A stretch of 53,009 nt of DNA from Pedobacter sp. (GTDB taxonomy: Bacteria; Bacteroidota; Bacteroidia; Sphingobacteriales; Sphingobacteriaceae), in assembly GCA_014377665.1 (NCBI GenBank), contig JACMPF010000079.1, positions 1 through 53,009 on the forward strand, read 5' to 3'. Each line of letters starts with the position of its first letter. Position 1 is the first letter of the stretch. The notes under the pieces are model-generated. The model ran no database searches and was not told where the DNA came from. It was given only the letters and a program-made list of their open reading frames with translations. The position numbers were made by a program, and so were the translations under genes. Shown piece by piece: positions 33,772-43,018 of the stretch.

Positions 33772-35043
33772 ATGAATATCTTAATTTTAGGATCAGGGGG
33801 CAGGGAAAGCGCTTTTGCATGGAAAATTGCACAATCTGAATTGTGTTCACAGCTGTTTATCGCTCCTGGAAATGGAGGAACAGGTGCTTACGGAAAGAAT
33901 GTAAACCTCAATCCAAATAACTTCGAGGCGGTTAAAGCACTCGTTTTAAAGGAGAACATTGAGATGGTCGTTGTTGGTCCTGAGGAACCTTTAGTAAATG
34001 GTATTCATGATTTCTTTTTGGCTGATGTTGCATTGGCGCAGATTCATGTGATCGGACCAAAAAAGGAAGGCGCAATTTTGGAGGGAAGCAAAGATTTCTC
34101 TAAACAATTTATGATGCGCCATGGCATTCCTACTCCGGTTTCTCAATCTTTCACCAATGAGACCTTAAAGCAAGGATTGGACTATTTAAGCAGCCATAAT
34201 CTACCCATAGTGCTCAAGGCTGATGGCCTCGCTGCAGGTAAAGGAGTTGTCATTTGTCAAACTGTTTCTGAGGCTCAAGAAGAATTGAAACTCATGCTTG
34301 GAGGAAAGTTTGGTAACGCCGGTTCGCTGGTTGTTATAGAAGAATACCTAACAGGAATAGAACTCTCCGTTTTCGTATTAACAGATGGCCAAAATTATTT
34401 GATTCTTCCAGAAGCAAAAGATTATAAAAAGATTGGTCTGGCAGATAGTGGACTTAATACCGGTGGAATGGGTTCAGTCTCTCCAGTTCTATTTGCCGAT
34501 GAGAAATTTTTAAACGAGGTAGAACGTAGCATAATCATTCCCACGATTGAAGGATTAAAAAAGGATGGTATTGATTATACCGGGTTTATCTTCTTTGGCC
34601 TGTTTAAAGTAGGAGACAATCCGCTTATCATCGAATACAATTGCCGTATGGGTGACCCCGAAACAGAAAGTGTAATTCCAAGGATAGAAAACGATCTGGT
34701 AGAATTATTTCAAGCAGTAGCCGATAAGAAGCTCATGGATTACCAGTTGAACATAAGCGAAAAGACTGCGGCCACAGTAATGATAGTAGCTGGGGGTTAT
34801 CCGGGAGACTACGAAAAGGGTAAAGCGATAACAGGTATAGATAATATCAGGAAGTCTACCGCTTTCCATGCCGGCACATCATTGGAAGGCGGCGTTGTGA
34901 AAACTAATGGTGGTCGGGTGATTGCTATCACCAGCTTGCAGGATACCCAGTTCGAAGCTTTGCAGAGTGCGACCGCCGATGCTGCAAGAATATATTTTGA
35001 CGGTAAATATTTTAGAGAAGACATTGGCTTTGACCTTATTTAA
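33772..35043 (+). CDS. purD: phosphoribosylamine-glycine ligase
   Basis: A 423-residue GAR synthetase, second step of purine synthesis: ATP, 5-phosphoribosylamine and glycine give glycinamide ribonucleotide. Features in order are the N-terminal LILGSGGRESAFAWKIA, GPEEPLVNGI, the ATP-grasp lysine region (PIVLKADGLAAGKGVVI, about 144-160), the GGMGSVSPV loop, and the metal-binding EYNCRMGDPETESV. Length is normal. The protein is cytoplasmic. It stands alone apart from a NIPSNAP gene starting 7 bases after its stop. The promoter box ends only 4 bases before the start codon. Confidence 0.97.
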   Translation: MNILILGSGGRESAFAWKIAQSELCSQLFIAPGNGGTGAYGKNVNLNPNNFEAVKALVLKENIEMVVVGPEEPLVNGIHDFFLADVALAQIHVIGPKKEGAILEGSKDFSKQFMMRHGIPTPVSQSFTNETLKQGLDYLSSHNLPIVLKADGLAAGKGVVICQTVSEAQEELKLMLGGKFGNAGSLVVIEEYLTGIELSVFVLTDGQNYLILPEAKDYKKIGLADSGLNTGGMGSVSPVLFADEKFLNEVERSIIIPTIEGLKKDGIDYTGFIFFGLFKVGDNPLIIEYNCRMGDPETESVIPRIENDLVELFQAVADKKLMDYQLNISEKTAATVMIVAGGYPGDYEKGKAITGIDNIRKSTAFHAGTSLEGGVVKTNGGRVIAITSLQDTQFEALQSATADAARIYFDGKYFREDIGFDLI

Positions 35044-35050
35044 AACACAC

Positions 35051-35830
35051 ATGAAAAAAATCACTATCGCGCTGACCTTTATGGTCCTATTCGTTTCCCA
35101 GGCATTTTCTGCCTCAAAAGATCTTTATCAGATCAAAATCTATCATTTGAAAAATGCAGATCAAGAGCTAGTAGTAGAAAGCTATTTGGAAAAAGCTTAT
35201 CTACCAGCACTTCACCGTGCAGGTATTTCGAAAGCTGGTGTATTTAAAAACATTAAATCTCCCTCGGCAGATAAAAAGGATGAACTATTGATCTACGTAC
35301 TTGTTCCATACAAGTCTGCAGACGACATATTGAAAACAGAGCTAAAGCTGGACAAGGACAAAATTTATAATGAAGTAGGCGCTGGTTACTTAAATGCTGC
35401 TTATAATTTGGTTCCTTACGATCGAATCGAAACGATCTTGATTAATGCCTTCGAAATGAGCCCACGCTTCAATCTTTCTGCTGTTACTGCACCTAAAGCT
35501 GAGCGTGTTTATGAACTTAGAAGTTATGAAGGCCCCACAGAGAAGCTATATAAAAGCAAGGTCAAGATGTTTAATACTGGTGACGAAATCGGTCTTTTCA
35601 AACGTCTGGGTTTTAACGCTGTTTTTTATGGATCTGTAATAGCAGGATCAAGAATGCCTAATTTAATGTACATGACAACCTTTGCAAATAAAGCGGACAG
35701 GGACAAGCATTGGGATGCTTTTGTCAACGATAGCCAATGGAAAACATTGTCGGCAATGGAAGAATATAAGAACACGGTATCCAAAAGCACGATTACTTTT
35801 TTGTATCCAACAGATTACTCTGATATCTAG
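35051..35830 (+). CDS. NIPSNAP family protein, exported
   Basis: A 259-residue protein with a signal peptide (about 1-21, ending SQAFSA) and two tandem ferredoxin-like NIPSNAP units: one starting YQIKIYHLKNADQE (about 26-39) and another starting RVYELRSYEGPTEK (about 154-167). The family is widespread, but its biochemical role is poorly known. The ATG at 35051 is chosen because it gives the signal peptide and follows the purD stop by 7 bases; the 43 codons before it in the same frame lie inside purD. It is probably co-transcribed with purD, without an obvious functional link. Confidence 0.85.
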   Translation: MKKITIALTFMVLFVSQAFSASKDLYQIKIYHLKNADQELVVESYLEKAYLPALHRAGISKAGVFKNIKSPSADKKDELLIYVLVPYKSADDILKTELKLDKDKIYNEVGAGYLNAAYNLVPYDRIETILINAFEMSPRFNLSAVTAPKAERVYELRSYEGPTEKLYKSKVKMFNTGDEIGLFKRLGFNAVFYGSVIAGSRMPNLMYMTTFANKADRDKHWDAFVNDSQWKTLSAMEEYKNTVSKSTITFLYPTDYSDI

Positions 35831-35878
35831 CAAAGGTCTTTTTATAGGCTCAGATTTCAATATATAAAAGATTACAGG

Positions 35879-35886
35879 TAGATTTG
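35879..35886 (+). promoter_or_regulatory. -7 promoter element before a small secreted protein gene
   Basis: TAGATTTG matches TAnnTTTG exactly and ends 8 bases before the ATG at 35895. The expected transcript start would leave almost no leader. The -33 element is not clear. Confidence 0.35.
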
Positions 35887-35894
35887 CTCCTTAG

Positions 35895-36197
35895 ATGAGA
35901 CACATAGTAACTTTATCCCTCGTATTTTTCAGCCTTACACAATTAGGAAGGGCGGAGCGTGTTGAAGTGTTAAGGGTTTTAAACAGACAGTACTGCGATA
36001 AACAGCTGACTAGTTCTGTTACTACTTGTTTCAGCCAGAGTAACCCCGACGATCCCAGATATCCCTTCTTTTTGTCATACAGTGAATTGACCTCAATTGG
36101 CGTAGCTCCACAGCAATCAGAGTTAGGATACCGTATCTACAATCAAAACATCGCTGATCTTACTGTAAAAGAAACACCAAAAAATAACAGTCCTTAG
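35895..36197 (+). CDS. small secreted protein of unknown function
   Basis: A 100-residue open frame that I do not recognise. It begins with a plausible signal peptide (MRHIVTLSLVFFSLTQLGRA, 1-20). The mature part has two cysteines (RQYCDKQLTSSVTTCF, about residues 32-47) that could form a disulfide, and a C-terminal region with YPFFLSYSELTSIGV. A promoter-like -7 box lies just upstream. It fills the gap between the NIPSNAP gene and secA. It may be real, but there is no family support. Confidence 0.45.
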   Translation: MRHIVTLSLVFFSLTQLGRAERVEVLRVLNRQYCDKQLTSSVTTCFSQSNPDDPRYPFFLSYSELTSIGVAPQQSELGYRIYNQNIADLTVKETPKNNSP

Positions 36198-36323
36198 CAC
36201 TGATTTGATCAAAATATGCATTCATGCATCAGACAACTAATATTCTGGCTCTTTTCTCGGAGTAGATTGTTGGCGTAATTACTGTTTTTCAAATAATAAT
36301 ACATTAAACACAAAATATAGAAC

Positions 36324-39300
36324 ATGTTAGGATTTTTAACCAAGATTTTTGGAAGCAAATCAGAAAGAGATATTAAGGTTATTCAACCTATAGTCACAAA
36401 AATAAATGAAGAGTACGCTAAATTGTTTTCGTTTAGCAATGATGAGCTGCGTAATAAAACGGTATACTTTAAAGAAATTATAACGAAAGCTTTGGCTGAA
36501 ATTGATGGTAAAATTAGTGGATTAAAAGCTGATGGAGACAATCAAGAATTGGCCTTATCGGAGAAGACTGCCATCTACGACCAGATCGATGTGTTGATCA
36601 AAGACCGCGATAAGGAATTAGAAATAATATTATCGGAGATTTTGCCTGAAGCATTTGCTGTTGTAAAAGAGACATCAAGACGTTTCACTGAGAACGAGTT
36701 CTTAACAGTAACAGCATCTCAGTTTGATAGAGACTATGCTGCCAGAAAAGGAAATGTGACGATCAAGGGTGATGAGGCGCATTGGGCAAACAGATGGGAC
36801 GCCGCCGGAACTGAGGTGCTTTGGAACATGATTCACTATGATGTACAATTAATTGGAGGTATCGTGTTGCATAATGGTAAGATTGCAGAGATGGCTACAG
36901 GTGAAGGTAAGACGCTTGTAAGTACATTACCTGCTTACTTGAATGCTCTTGCCGGACAAGGGGTTCACATTGTAACAGTGAATGATTACCTGGCACGACG
37001 TGACTCTGAGTGGAACGGTCCATTGTTTGAATTCCACGGATTGAAAGTTGATTGTATCGATAGGCACGAGCCGAACTCACAGGAAAGAAGAGATGCTTAC
37101 CTTGCTGATATCACTTATGGAACAAATAATGAGTTTGGGTTTGATTACCTTAGGGATAACATGTCGCAAACACCGGATCAATTAGTTCAGCGCAAGCTGC
37201 ACTTTGCGATGGTGGATGAGGTCGATTCAGTTTTGATTGACGATGCACGTACCCCATTGATTATTTCAGGTCCTGTTCCTTTTGGAGATCAGCATGAATT
37301 CCATGAGCTTAAACCTCGTATTGAAAGACTTGTTTCTGCCCAAAGGGAATATGTGACCCGAGCCTTAAATGAAGCTAAGAAATTAATGAATGATGGCAAA
37401 TCAGGAACTGAGGAAGGAGAAGGTGGCTTAGCACTATTGCGGGCGCATCGTGGTTTACCTAAAAACAAAGCCCTGATTAAATTCTTAAGTGAGGGTGGTA
37501 ATAAACAAACGTTGTTGAAAACTGAAAACCATTATATGGCAGATCAGTCCAAGAATATGCCTAAAGTTGATGGGGAATTGTTCTTCTATATTGACGAGAA
37601 AAATAACCAGGTTGAACTTACCGAAAAAGGTATTGAGCTAATCACCAAGTCTGGCGAAGATGCGAATTTCTTCGTGTTGCCAGACGTAGGCACTTCAATT
37701 GCGGAAATTGAGAAATCTGATTTGAGTAGCGAAGATAAGATTGCTCAAAAGGATGCTTTGATGCGTGATTACTCTATCAAAGCAGAAAGAATTCATTCGG
37801 TAAACCAATTACTCAAAGCATATACGTTATTTGAGATCGATGTAGAATATATCATTGATGAAGGCAAGATCAAGATCGTAGATGAGCAAACAGGCCGTAT
37901 CATGGATGGCCGTCGTTATTCTGATGGGTTACACCAGGCAATTGAAGCGAAAGAGAACGTGAAAGTAGAAGATGCTTCACAGACTTATGCTACCGTTACT
38001 TTGCAAAACTTTTTCCGTATGTACCACAAGCTTTGTGGTATGACGGGTACTGCAACTACTGAAGCTGGCGAATTCTGGTCTATCTATAAATTAGATGTTG
38101 TGGAGATTCCAACGAATCGTGTCATTTCCAGATCAGATCACCAGGATTATGTGTACAGAACTGTACGTGAAAAATACAATGCAGTTGCAGAGGAGATAGT
38201 TAAGTTGACAGAAGCAGGCCGACCAGTGTTGGTAGGTACTACGTCTGTAGAGATTTCTGAACTGCTAAGCCGTATGCTAAAACTCAGGGGTATTAAGCAC
38301 AACGTACTGAATGCAAAGATGCACCAGAAAGAGGCTGATATTGTTGCCGAAGCTGGTCAACCAGGACAGGTTACTATAGCCACTAACATGGCCGGTCGTG
38401 GTACGGATATCAAGTTAGGTGCTGGCGTTAAAGAAGTCGGCGGTTTAGCTATAGTAGGTACAGAGCGTCATGAGTCTCGTCGCGTCGACAGACAGTTACG
38501 TGGTCGTGCTGGTCGTCAGGGTGACCCTGGATCATCTCAATTCTTTGTTTCATTAGAGGATAACTTGATGAGGTTGTTTGGTTCTGAGAGAATCTCTAAC
38601 GTAATGGTAAGAATGGGTATTGAGGATGGAGAAGTGATCCAGCATTCAATGATTACCAAATCCATTGAGCGTGCGCAAAAGAAAGTAGAGGAGAACAACT
38701 TTGGTATTCGTAAACGTTTATTGGAGTATGATGACGTGATGAACTCACAGCGTTCGGTTATCTACGCAAAACGCAAAAATGCATTATTTGGTGAGCGTCT
38801 TGACGTAGACATGAGCAATATGGCATTTGACGTTGCTGAGGATATCGTTACAGAATATAAAGAAGCAGGAAATTATGAAGGCTTTAAGCTGGAAGTTATC
38901 AAAAACTTCTCTGCAGATACAACCATAGATGAAGCTGAATTTGCCTCAAGAAATATACATACCCTAACAGACAAATTGTTTGATGAGGTCACTGCATTTT
39001 ATGCAAGAAAATCTGATGCAATCATAAATCAGGCGATGCCAGTTTTGGTACAAGTATATGATGAAAGAGGTGAGCAGATAGAGCAGATCCTGGTTCCTTT
39101 TACTGATGGTATCAGAAGCGTTCAGGTTCCTGTGGGGTTAAAGAAAGCAATTGAAAATAAAGGAAGAGAAATCACTAAATCTTTCGAAAAAACAATTGTA
39201 CTAGCGCTAATTGATGAAACTTGGAAGGAACACTTGCGTGAGATGGATGATTTGAAACAGTCGGTTCAGAATGCGGTATATGAGCAAAAAGACCCCTTGA

Positions 39301-39635
39301 TTATCTATAAAATGGAGGCTTTTAATTTGTTTAAGAACATGTTGAATGCAGTTAACAAAGAGGTGGTAAGTTTCTTATTTAAAGGAGGTATTCCGGTAGA
39401 AACAGATCCTGGAGATGTAAGAGAAGCTCAGGCTCCACGTCCTGCTGCTAACAGACTCAGAACTTCAAAGCCAGAATTCGCGCAGTCTACCAGTACCGGT
39501 ATGCCTGAATTGGAAGATACCCGTGAGGCGATTCCTCAGCAGCCAGTTCGTAAAGAAGTTACCATTGGAAGAAATGAACCTTGTCCTTGTGGAAGTGGTA
39601 AGAAATATAAAAACTGCCATGGTGCAGGTCTGTAA
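36324..39635 (+). CDS. secA: preprotein translocase ATPase SecA
   Basis: A 1103-residue SecA motor that drives proteins through SecYEG. It has Walker A (ATGEGKTL, near residue 192), Walker B ([10 protein letters not shown]298), PPXD, a second helicase domain ([14 protein letters not shown], then [14 protein letters not shown]), the helical scaffold, and a C-terminal SEC-C zinc site (C1087, C1089, C1098, H1099). It is longer than E. coli SecA (901) because of insertions in the first half, as in other Bacteroidota. The region after the scaffold (about 1030-1080) is a P/A-rich linker. The intergenic region upstream (36198-36323) should hold its promoter. A SPOR gene follows after 14 bases. Confidence 0.98.
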   Translation: MLGFLTKIFGSKSERDIKVIQPIVTKINEEYAKLFSFSNDELRNKTVYFKEIITKALAEIDGKISGLKADGDNQELALSEKTAIYDQIDVLIKDRDKELEIILSEILPEAFAVVKETSRRFTENEFLTVTASQFDRDYAARKGNVTIKGDEAHWANRWDAAGTEVLWNMIHYDVQLIGGIVLHNGKIAEMATGEGKTLVSTLPAYLNALAGQGVHIVTVNDYLARRDSEWNGPLFEFHGLKVDCIDRHEPNSQERRDAYLADITYGTNNEFGFDYLRDNMSQTPDQLVQRKLHFAMVDEVDSVLIDDARTPLIISGPVPFGDQHEFHELKPRIERLVSAQREYVTRALNEAKKLMNDGKSGTEEGEGGLALLRAHRGLPKNKALIKFLSEGGNKQTLLKTENHYMADQSKNMPKVDGELFFYIDEKNNQVELTEKGIELITKSGEDANFFVLPDVGTSIAEIEKSDLSSEDKIAQKDALMRDYSIKAERIHSVNQLLKAYTLFEIDVEYIIDEGKIKIVDEQTGRIMDGRRYSDGLHQAIEAKENVKVEDASQTYATVTLQNFFRMYHKLCGMTGTATTEAGEFWSIYKLDVVEIPTNRVISRSDHQDYVYRTVREKYNAVAEEIVKLTEAGRPVLVGTTSVEISELLSRMLKLRGIKHNVLNAKMHQKEADIVAEAGQPGQVTIATNMAGRGTDIKLGAGVKEVGGLAIVGTERHESRRVDRQLRGRAGRQGDPGSSQFFVSLEDNLMRLFGSERISNVMVRMGIEDGEVIQHSMITKSIERAQKKVEENNFGIRKRLLEYDDVMNSQRSVIYAKRKNALFGERLDVDMSNMAFDVAEDIVTEYKEAGNYEGFKLEVIKNFSADTTIDEAEFASRNIHTLTDKLFDEVTAFYARKSDAIINQAMPVLVQVYDERGEQIEQILVPFTDGIRSVQVPVGLKKAIENKGREITKSFEKTIVLALIDETWKEHLREMDDLKQSVQNAVYEQKDPLIIYKMEAFNLFKNMLNAVNKEVVSFLFKGGIPVETDPGDVREAQAPRPAANRLRTSKPEFAQSTSTGMPELEDTREAIPQQPVRKEVTIGRNEPCPCGSGKKYKNCHGAGL

Positions 39636-39649
39636 ATCGTAGTTTATTG

Positions 39650-40105
39650 ATGAAGTTTGGACTTTTATTATTGTGTTGTTTTTTTTCTGCTAGTTTGTTT
39701 GCGCAAACCAGAGGTAGGATAACCATTGAGAAAGACCCGCTAATTGATAGTTTAATTGCAAAGAGAATTCAATTGAGTATTACACCCTCCAGCGCCCCAA
39801 GCGCTGGGGGGGTAATTACTAAGCCCGGAATTATTGTAGCTCAAATGGGATACCGGGTCCAGGTTTTTTATGGTTCAGACCGGAGACAGGTATTTAGTCA
39901 GCAAGCAAAGTTTAATGGACTCTATCCTTCTCACAACACATACATTACCTTTAAGCAGCCCAATTATTATTTAAGGGTTGGTGATTTTAGAACCAGGCTT
40001 GACGCTCAAAAGTTTATGAATGAACTTCGTGGAACCTTCCCTACGCTTTTCATTTTCAGAGAGAAGATAAATGCTCCTAGTTTAGATTACAACAATGATA
40101 GATAA
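39650..40105 (+). CDS. exported SPOR-domain protein
   Basis: A 151-residue protein with a signal peptide (about 1-18, ending SASLFAQ) and a C-terminal SPOR domain (about 65-143, GYRVQVFYGSDRRQVFS, then YYLRVGDFRTRLDAQKFM). SPOR domains bind denuded peptidoglycan glycan strands, often at the division site. ATG 39650 is used; the preceding TTG would add one residue. The linker between the signal peptide and SPOR (PSSAPSAGGVI) is encoded by a very GC-rich hairpin (39785-39811). It follows secA by 14 bases and overlaps the next gene by 11 bases, so secA, SPOR and M20 genes form a unit. Confidence 0.88.
   Translation: MKFGLLLLCCFFSASLFAQTRGRITIEKDPLIDSLIAKRIQLSITPSSAPSAGGVITKPGIIVAQMGYRVQVFYGSDRRQVFSQQAKFNGLYPSHNTYITFKQPNYYLRVGDFRTRLDAQKFMNELRGTFPTLFIFREKINAPSLDYNNDR
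39785..39811. repeat. GC-rich hairpin inside the SPOR gene
   Basis: CCCTCCAGCGC (39785-39795) pairs with GCGCTGGGGGG (39801-39811) over 11 positions with one wobble; the loop is CCCAA. It stands out sharply from the AT-rich surroundings and lies in frame in the non-conserved linker. It resembles a REP-like palindromic element captured in coding sequence. Confidence 0.5.
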
Positions 40106-41282
40106 AGAAAAGATTCAGGCACTTTCAGGTGAAATTTTTGAGAAAGTAGTTGGATTTCGTCAGCACATTCACGCGAATCCAGAACTTTCGTATAAAGAGT
40201 TTGAAACGTCGGCCTATATTAAAAGTCATTTGACAGAATGGGGTATACCATTTTCAGATATGGCCAATACTGGAGTGGTGGGATTGATTAAGGGGGACTT
40301 AGTTTCCGATAAAGTTATCGCATTACGCGCCGATATGGATGCCCTGCCGATATTGGAGGCAAACGAAAAACCTTATGCTTCTAAAAATACGGGTGTCATG
40401 CATGCTTGTGGACATGATGTACATAGCTCTTCGCTATTAGGTACTGCTTTTATACTGAATAGTTTAAAAGCAGAGTTTGGCGGAACTGTCAAATTGATCT
40501 TTCAACCTGCAGAGGAAGTACTGCCTGGAGGGGCAAGTATCATGATCAGAGAGGGTGTGTTAGATAATCCAAAACCACAGTCAATAATTGGTCAACATGT
40601 AATGCCATTGATCGAAAGCGGTAAAGTAGGTTTCCGTTCCGGAATTTATATGGCCTCAACGGATGAGCTGTATGTTACTGTACATGGAAAAGGTGGTCAC
40701 GGCGCACAGCCACATCAAAATATTGATCCAGTACTAATCGCCTCCCATATTATTATTGCGCTGCAGCAGATTGTTAGTCGCAATGCTGACCCGAGGTTAC
40801 CATCTGTACTTTCTTTTGGCAAAGTTCAGGCTAACGGGGCTACCAATATTATTCCAAATGAGGTGAAAATGGAAGGAACGTTCAGGACATTGAATGAGGA
40901 TTGGAGAAAGGAAGCGAAACGTCTGATGAAAAAGATGGCGGAAGGTATTGCCGAAAGTATGGGTGGAAGTTGTGATTTTAGAATCATGAATGGTTATCCG
41001 TTCCTGATTAATGAACCACAATTGACCGCAAATACCCGTACTCATGCAGAAGATTATTTAGGCAAAGATAACGTTGTAGACTTAGATATATGGATGGCTG
41101 CGGAAGATTTTGCTTATTATTCTCAGGTTACCGATGCCTGTTTTTATAGGTTGGGGACGGGTAATGAAGAAAAAGATACCATGTATTCTGTACATACACC
41201 AAAGTTTGATATTGACGAAGATGCATTAAAGGTTTCGACAGGATTGATGGCATATGTCGCATTAAAACAATTGGGAAATTGA
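40095..41282 (+). CDS. M20 family amidohydrolase, cytoplasmic
   Basis: A 395-residue M20D-type metallopeptidase (N-acyl amino acid amidohydrolase/hippurate hydrolase group). Metal and catalytic residues are visible: D80 in ALRADMDALP, HACGHD with C105 and H107, catalytic E140-E141 in FQPAEE, and a final His near HTPKFD. The dimerisation/lid domain is in the middle (about 190-305). There is no signal peptide, unlike the paralogue at 47921. Such enzymes remove acyl groups from amino acids or conjugates; the natural substrate is not predictable. The start overlaps the SPOR gene by 11 bases and the stop overlaps the next gene's TTG start. Confidence 0.92.
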   Translation: MIDKEKIQALSGEIFEKVVGFRQHIHANPELSYKEFETSAYIKSHLTEWGIPFSDMANTGVVGLIKGDLVSDKVIALRADMDALPILEANEKPYASKNTGVMHACGHDVHSSSLLGTAFILNSLKAEFGGTVKLIFQPAEEVLPGGASIMIREGVLDNPKPQSIIGQHVMPLIESGKVGFRSGIYMASTDELYVTVHGKGGHGAQPHQNIDPVLIASHIIIALQQIVSRNADPRLPSVLSFGKVQANGATNIIPNEVKMEGTFRTLNEDWRKEAKRLMKKMAEGIAESMGGSCDFRIMNGYPFLINEPQLTANTRTHAEDYLGKDNVVDLDIWMAAEDFAYYSQVTDACFYRLGTGNEEKDTMYSVHTPKFDIDEDALKVSTGLMAYVALKQLGN

Positions 41283-42229
41283 GAAAGCTTCTTCTTTCAG
41301 GACTGATGATTATTTTTACTCTTCCCGGTTTCGGGCAGGCGATAGACCGTTTCAACCCCGATACAATCAAGACCATTGAACTTGACTCGACTGTAAGGAT
41401 AACCGCCAGGAAATTCGGGATAGAAACCTTTATAAATGCCATCATAACCGACGAGAGTTTTTATCAGTCTTTCAGAAACATGAAGAAGTATACCTTCATA
41501 GCTGAGAATCGAATTTATACTTACGATAAAAAGAATAAGGTAGAAGGAAAGATCTATAGAAAGATCAGACATAATAACGATGGGCCTTACAAGATGGAAT
41601 ATCTTGCAAAGGAAGATGCCGGTAAATTGTTCAAGAAAAACGGTAAGTATCAGTTGTATACTGTTGAAATGTTTGATTACATTTTCATGAATCCATACAA
41701 CTCGGATTTAGTTACTGAAGAACCAATGACTACTGGTGCGAAAGGAAAAGGAGCCAACGAAAGCTATAAAGACAAATTGAAGACTTTGATTTTTAGCCCA
41801 GGAAGACCAATCAAAGGACTGCCGTTCATAGGCGATAAAACACAGATTTTTACCGCAAACATGCGTCAGTATTACGATTACTCGTATGACAGTGGTACCT
41901 ACCTGGATTCAATCCCTGTCTACAGATTCAAGGTTGCCGTAAAAAAAGACATTAGTAACAGTACCCGAAATGGTTTGATGATCAAGACCCTGACCACCAT
42001 CTTCGACAAACGAAACTTTGCGATCTTAGGTAGGTACGTAGATATGAAGTACAGCAATATAGTATTCGATTTTGATGTGCAGATGAATATTGAGATGAGC
42101 TATTTCGGAGGAGAGAAATTGCCTACAAAAATTACGTATCAAGGTAACTGGGACTACCCTTTTAAGAAGGAAGAACGCGCCAGCTTTTTGATCGTTCACA
42201 AGGATTATCGGCTTGGAAAAGGCAAGTAA
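41279..42229 (+). CDS. conserved-type secreted protein of unknown function, TTG start
   Basis: A 316-residue exported protein without a domain I can name. The TTG at 41279 overlaps the upstream TGA stop (TTGA) and gives a complete signal peptide (RKLLLSGLMIIFTLPGFGQA); the next ATG at 41306 would leave a weaker one. The mature protein is beta-rich, with many Tyr/Phe/Lys residues, for example YRKIRHNNDGPYKMEYLAK and MRQYYDYSYDSGTYLDSIP, similar in style to outer-membrane-lipid-binding or GLPGLI/DUF3108-like proteins of this phylum. Translational coupling to the M20 gene suggests constant co-expression, not a shared pathway. Confidence 0.75.
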   Translation: MRKLLLSGLMIIFTLPGFGQAIDRFNPDTIKTIELDSTVRITARKFGIETFINAIITDESFYQSFRNMKKYTFIAENRIYTYDKKNKVEGKIYRKIRHNNDGPYKMEYLAKEDAGKLFKKNGKYQLYTVEMFDYIFMNPYNSDLVTEEPMTTGAKGKGANESYKDKLKTLIFSPGRPIKGLPFIGDKTQIFTANMRQYYDYSYDSGTYLDSIPVYRFKVAVKKDISNSTRNGLMIKTLTTIFDKRNFAILGRYVDMKYSNIVFDFDVQMNIEMSYFGGEKLPTKITYQGNWDYPFKKEERASFLIVHKDYRLGKGK

Positions 42230-42290
42230 TTTTCTAACTTCGTACTGCGCTGCTTCTCCGCAGGCCTAACTAAAATTAAAACCTTAATAA

Positions 42291-42956
42291 ATGAAAACGT
42301 TATTTAGACCAATGGCATTTCTATCTGTATTTATGATGGTCGTGCTTTTAACTGCAATGAATTTTAAGCCTAAAAGGATCATTTTTTTTGGTGATTCAAT
42401 TACTCAAGCCGGTGTTCAGCCTGGCGGTTATGTGGACCTTATAAAGAAAGCCCTGGACCCAACAAAGTATGAAGTGATCGGATCTGGTATAGGGGGTAAT
42501 AAGGTATACGATCTGTTCTTTAGGATGGAAGATGATGTGTTGACAAAAAAGCCTGATCTGGTGGTGATCTATATTGGCGTTAATGATGTTTGGCATAAAG
42601 CGTTGAGCAAAACTGGTACTGATTATGATAAGTTTTCTAAGTTCTACCAAGGTCTGATTACAAAGATTCAGAACAATGGTGCCAAAGTAGTTTTGTGCAC
42701 ACCTGCAGTTATCGGTGAAAAGAAAGATGGCGCGAATGAAATGGATGCTGATCTTGACAAATACTCAGGAGCAATCCGCGAGCTTGCTACCAAGAATAAT
42801 TTGCCTATATGTGATTTGAGAACAATCTTTAAAGAATATGATGCTGCGAATAATCCAGACAATAAAGAAAAGGGGATATTAACTTCCGATGGTGTGCATT
42901 TGAATGCATTAGGCAACCAAACATTAGCTGATCGGTTGTTGCCGCTAGTAAAATAG
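42291..42956 (+). CDS. SGNH/GDSL-type hydrolase
   Basis: A 221-residue exported SGNH esterase/lipase. A signal-anchor stretch (about 5-24) leads into block I FFGDSITQ with the catalytic S36, then GGYVDLI and GSGIGGNK (block II Gly), GVNDVWH (block III Asn), and the final SDGVHLNALG with D200 and H203 of the triad. Enzymes of this fold deacetylate glycans or cleave lysophospholipids and thioesters. The 61-base gap upstream has no clear promoter consensus. The N-terminal hydrophobic region has no clear cleavage site, so it may stay membrane-anchored. Confidence 0.9.
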   Translation: MKTLFRPMAFLSVFMMVVLLTAMNFKPKRIIFFGDSITQAGVQPGGYVDLIKKALDPTKYEVIGSGIGGNKVYDLFFRMEDDVLTKKPDLVVIYIGVNDVWHKALSKTGTDYDKFSKFYQGLITKIQNNGAKVVLCTPAVIGEKKDGANEMDADLDKYSGAIRELATKNNLPICDLRTIFKEYDAANNPDNKEKGILTSDGVHLNALGNQTLADRLLPLVK

Positions 42957-43018
42957 GCACCAAAGACATATTCATTTAACATTTTGTTATGTGAATTTAA
43001 TATTTGTACATATAATTA

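Noticed and set aside
34922-35050. A longer N-terminus for the NIPSNAP protein
   Set aside because: The extension lies inside purD in another frame, and the ATG at 35051 gives a signal peptide.
42245-42263. A CTGCG/CGCAG hairpin after the unknown secreted protein as a terminator
   Set aside because: The stem is only 5 bases with a 9-base loop and no T-tract.
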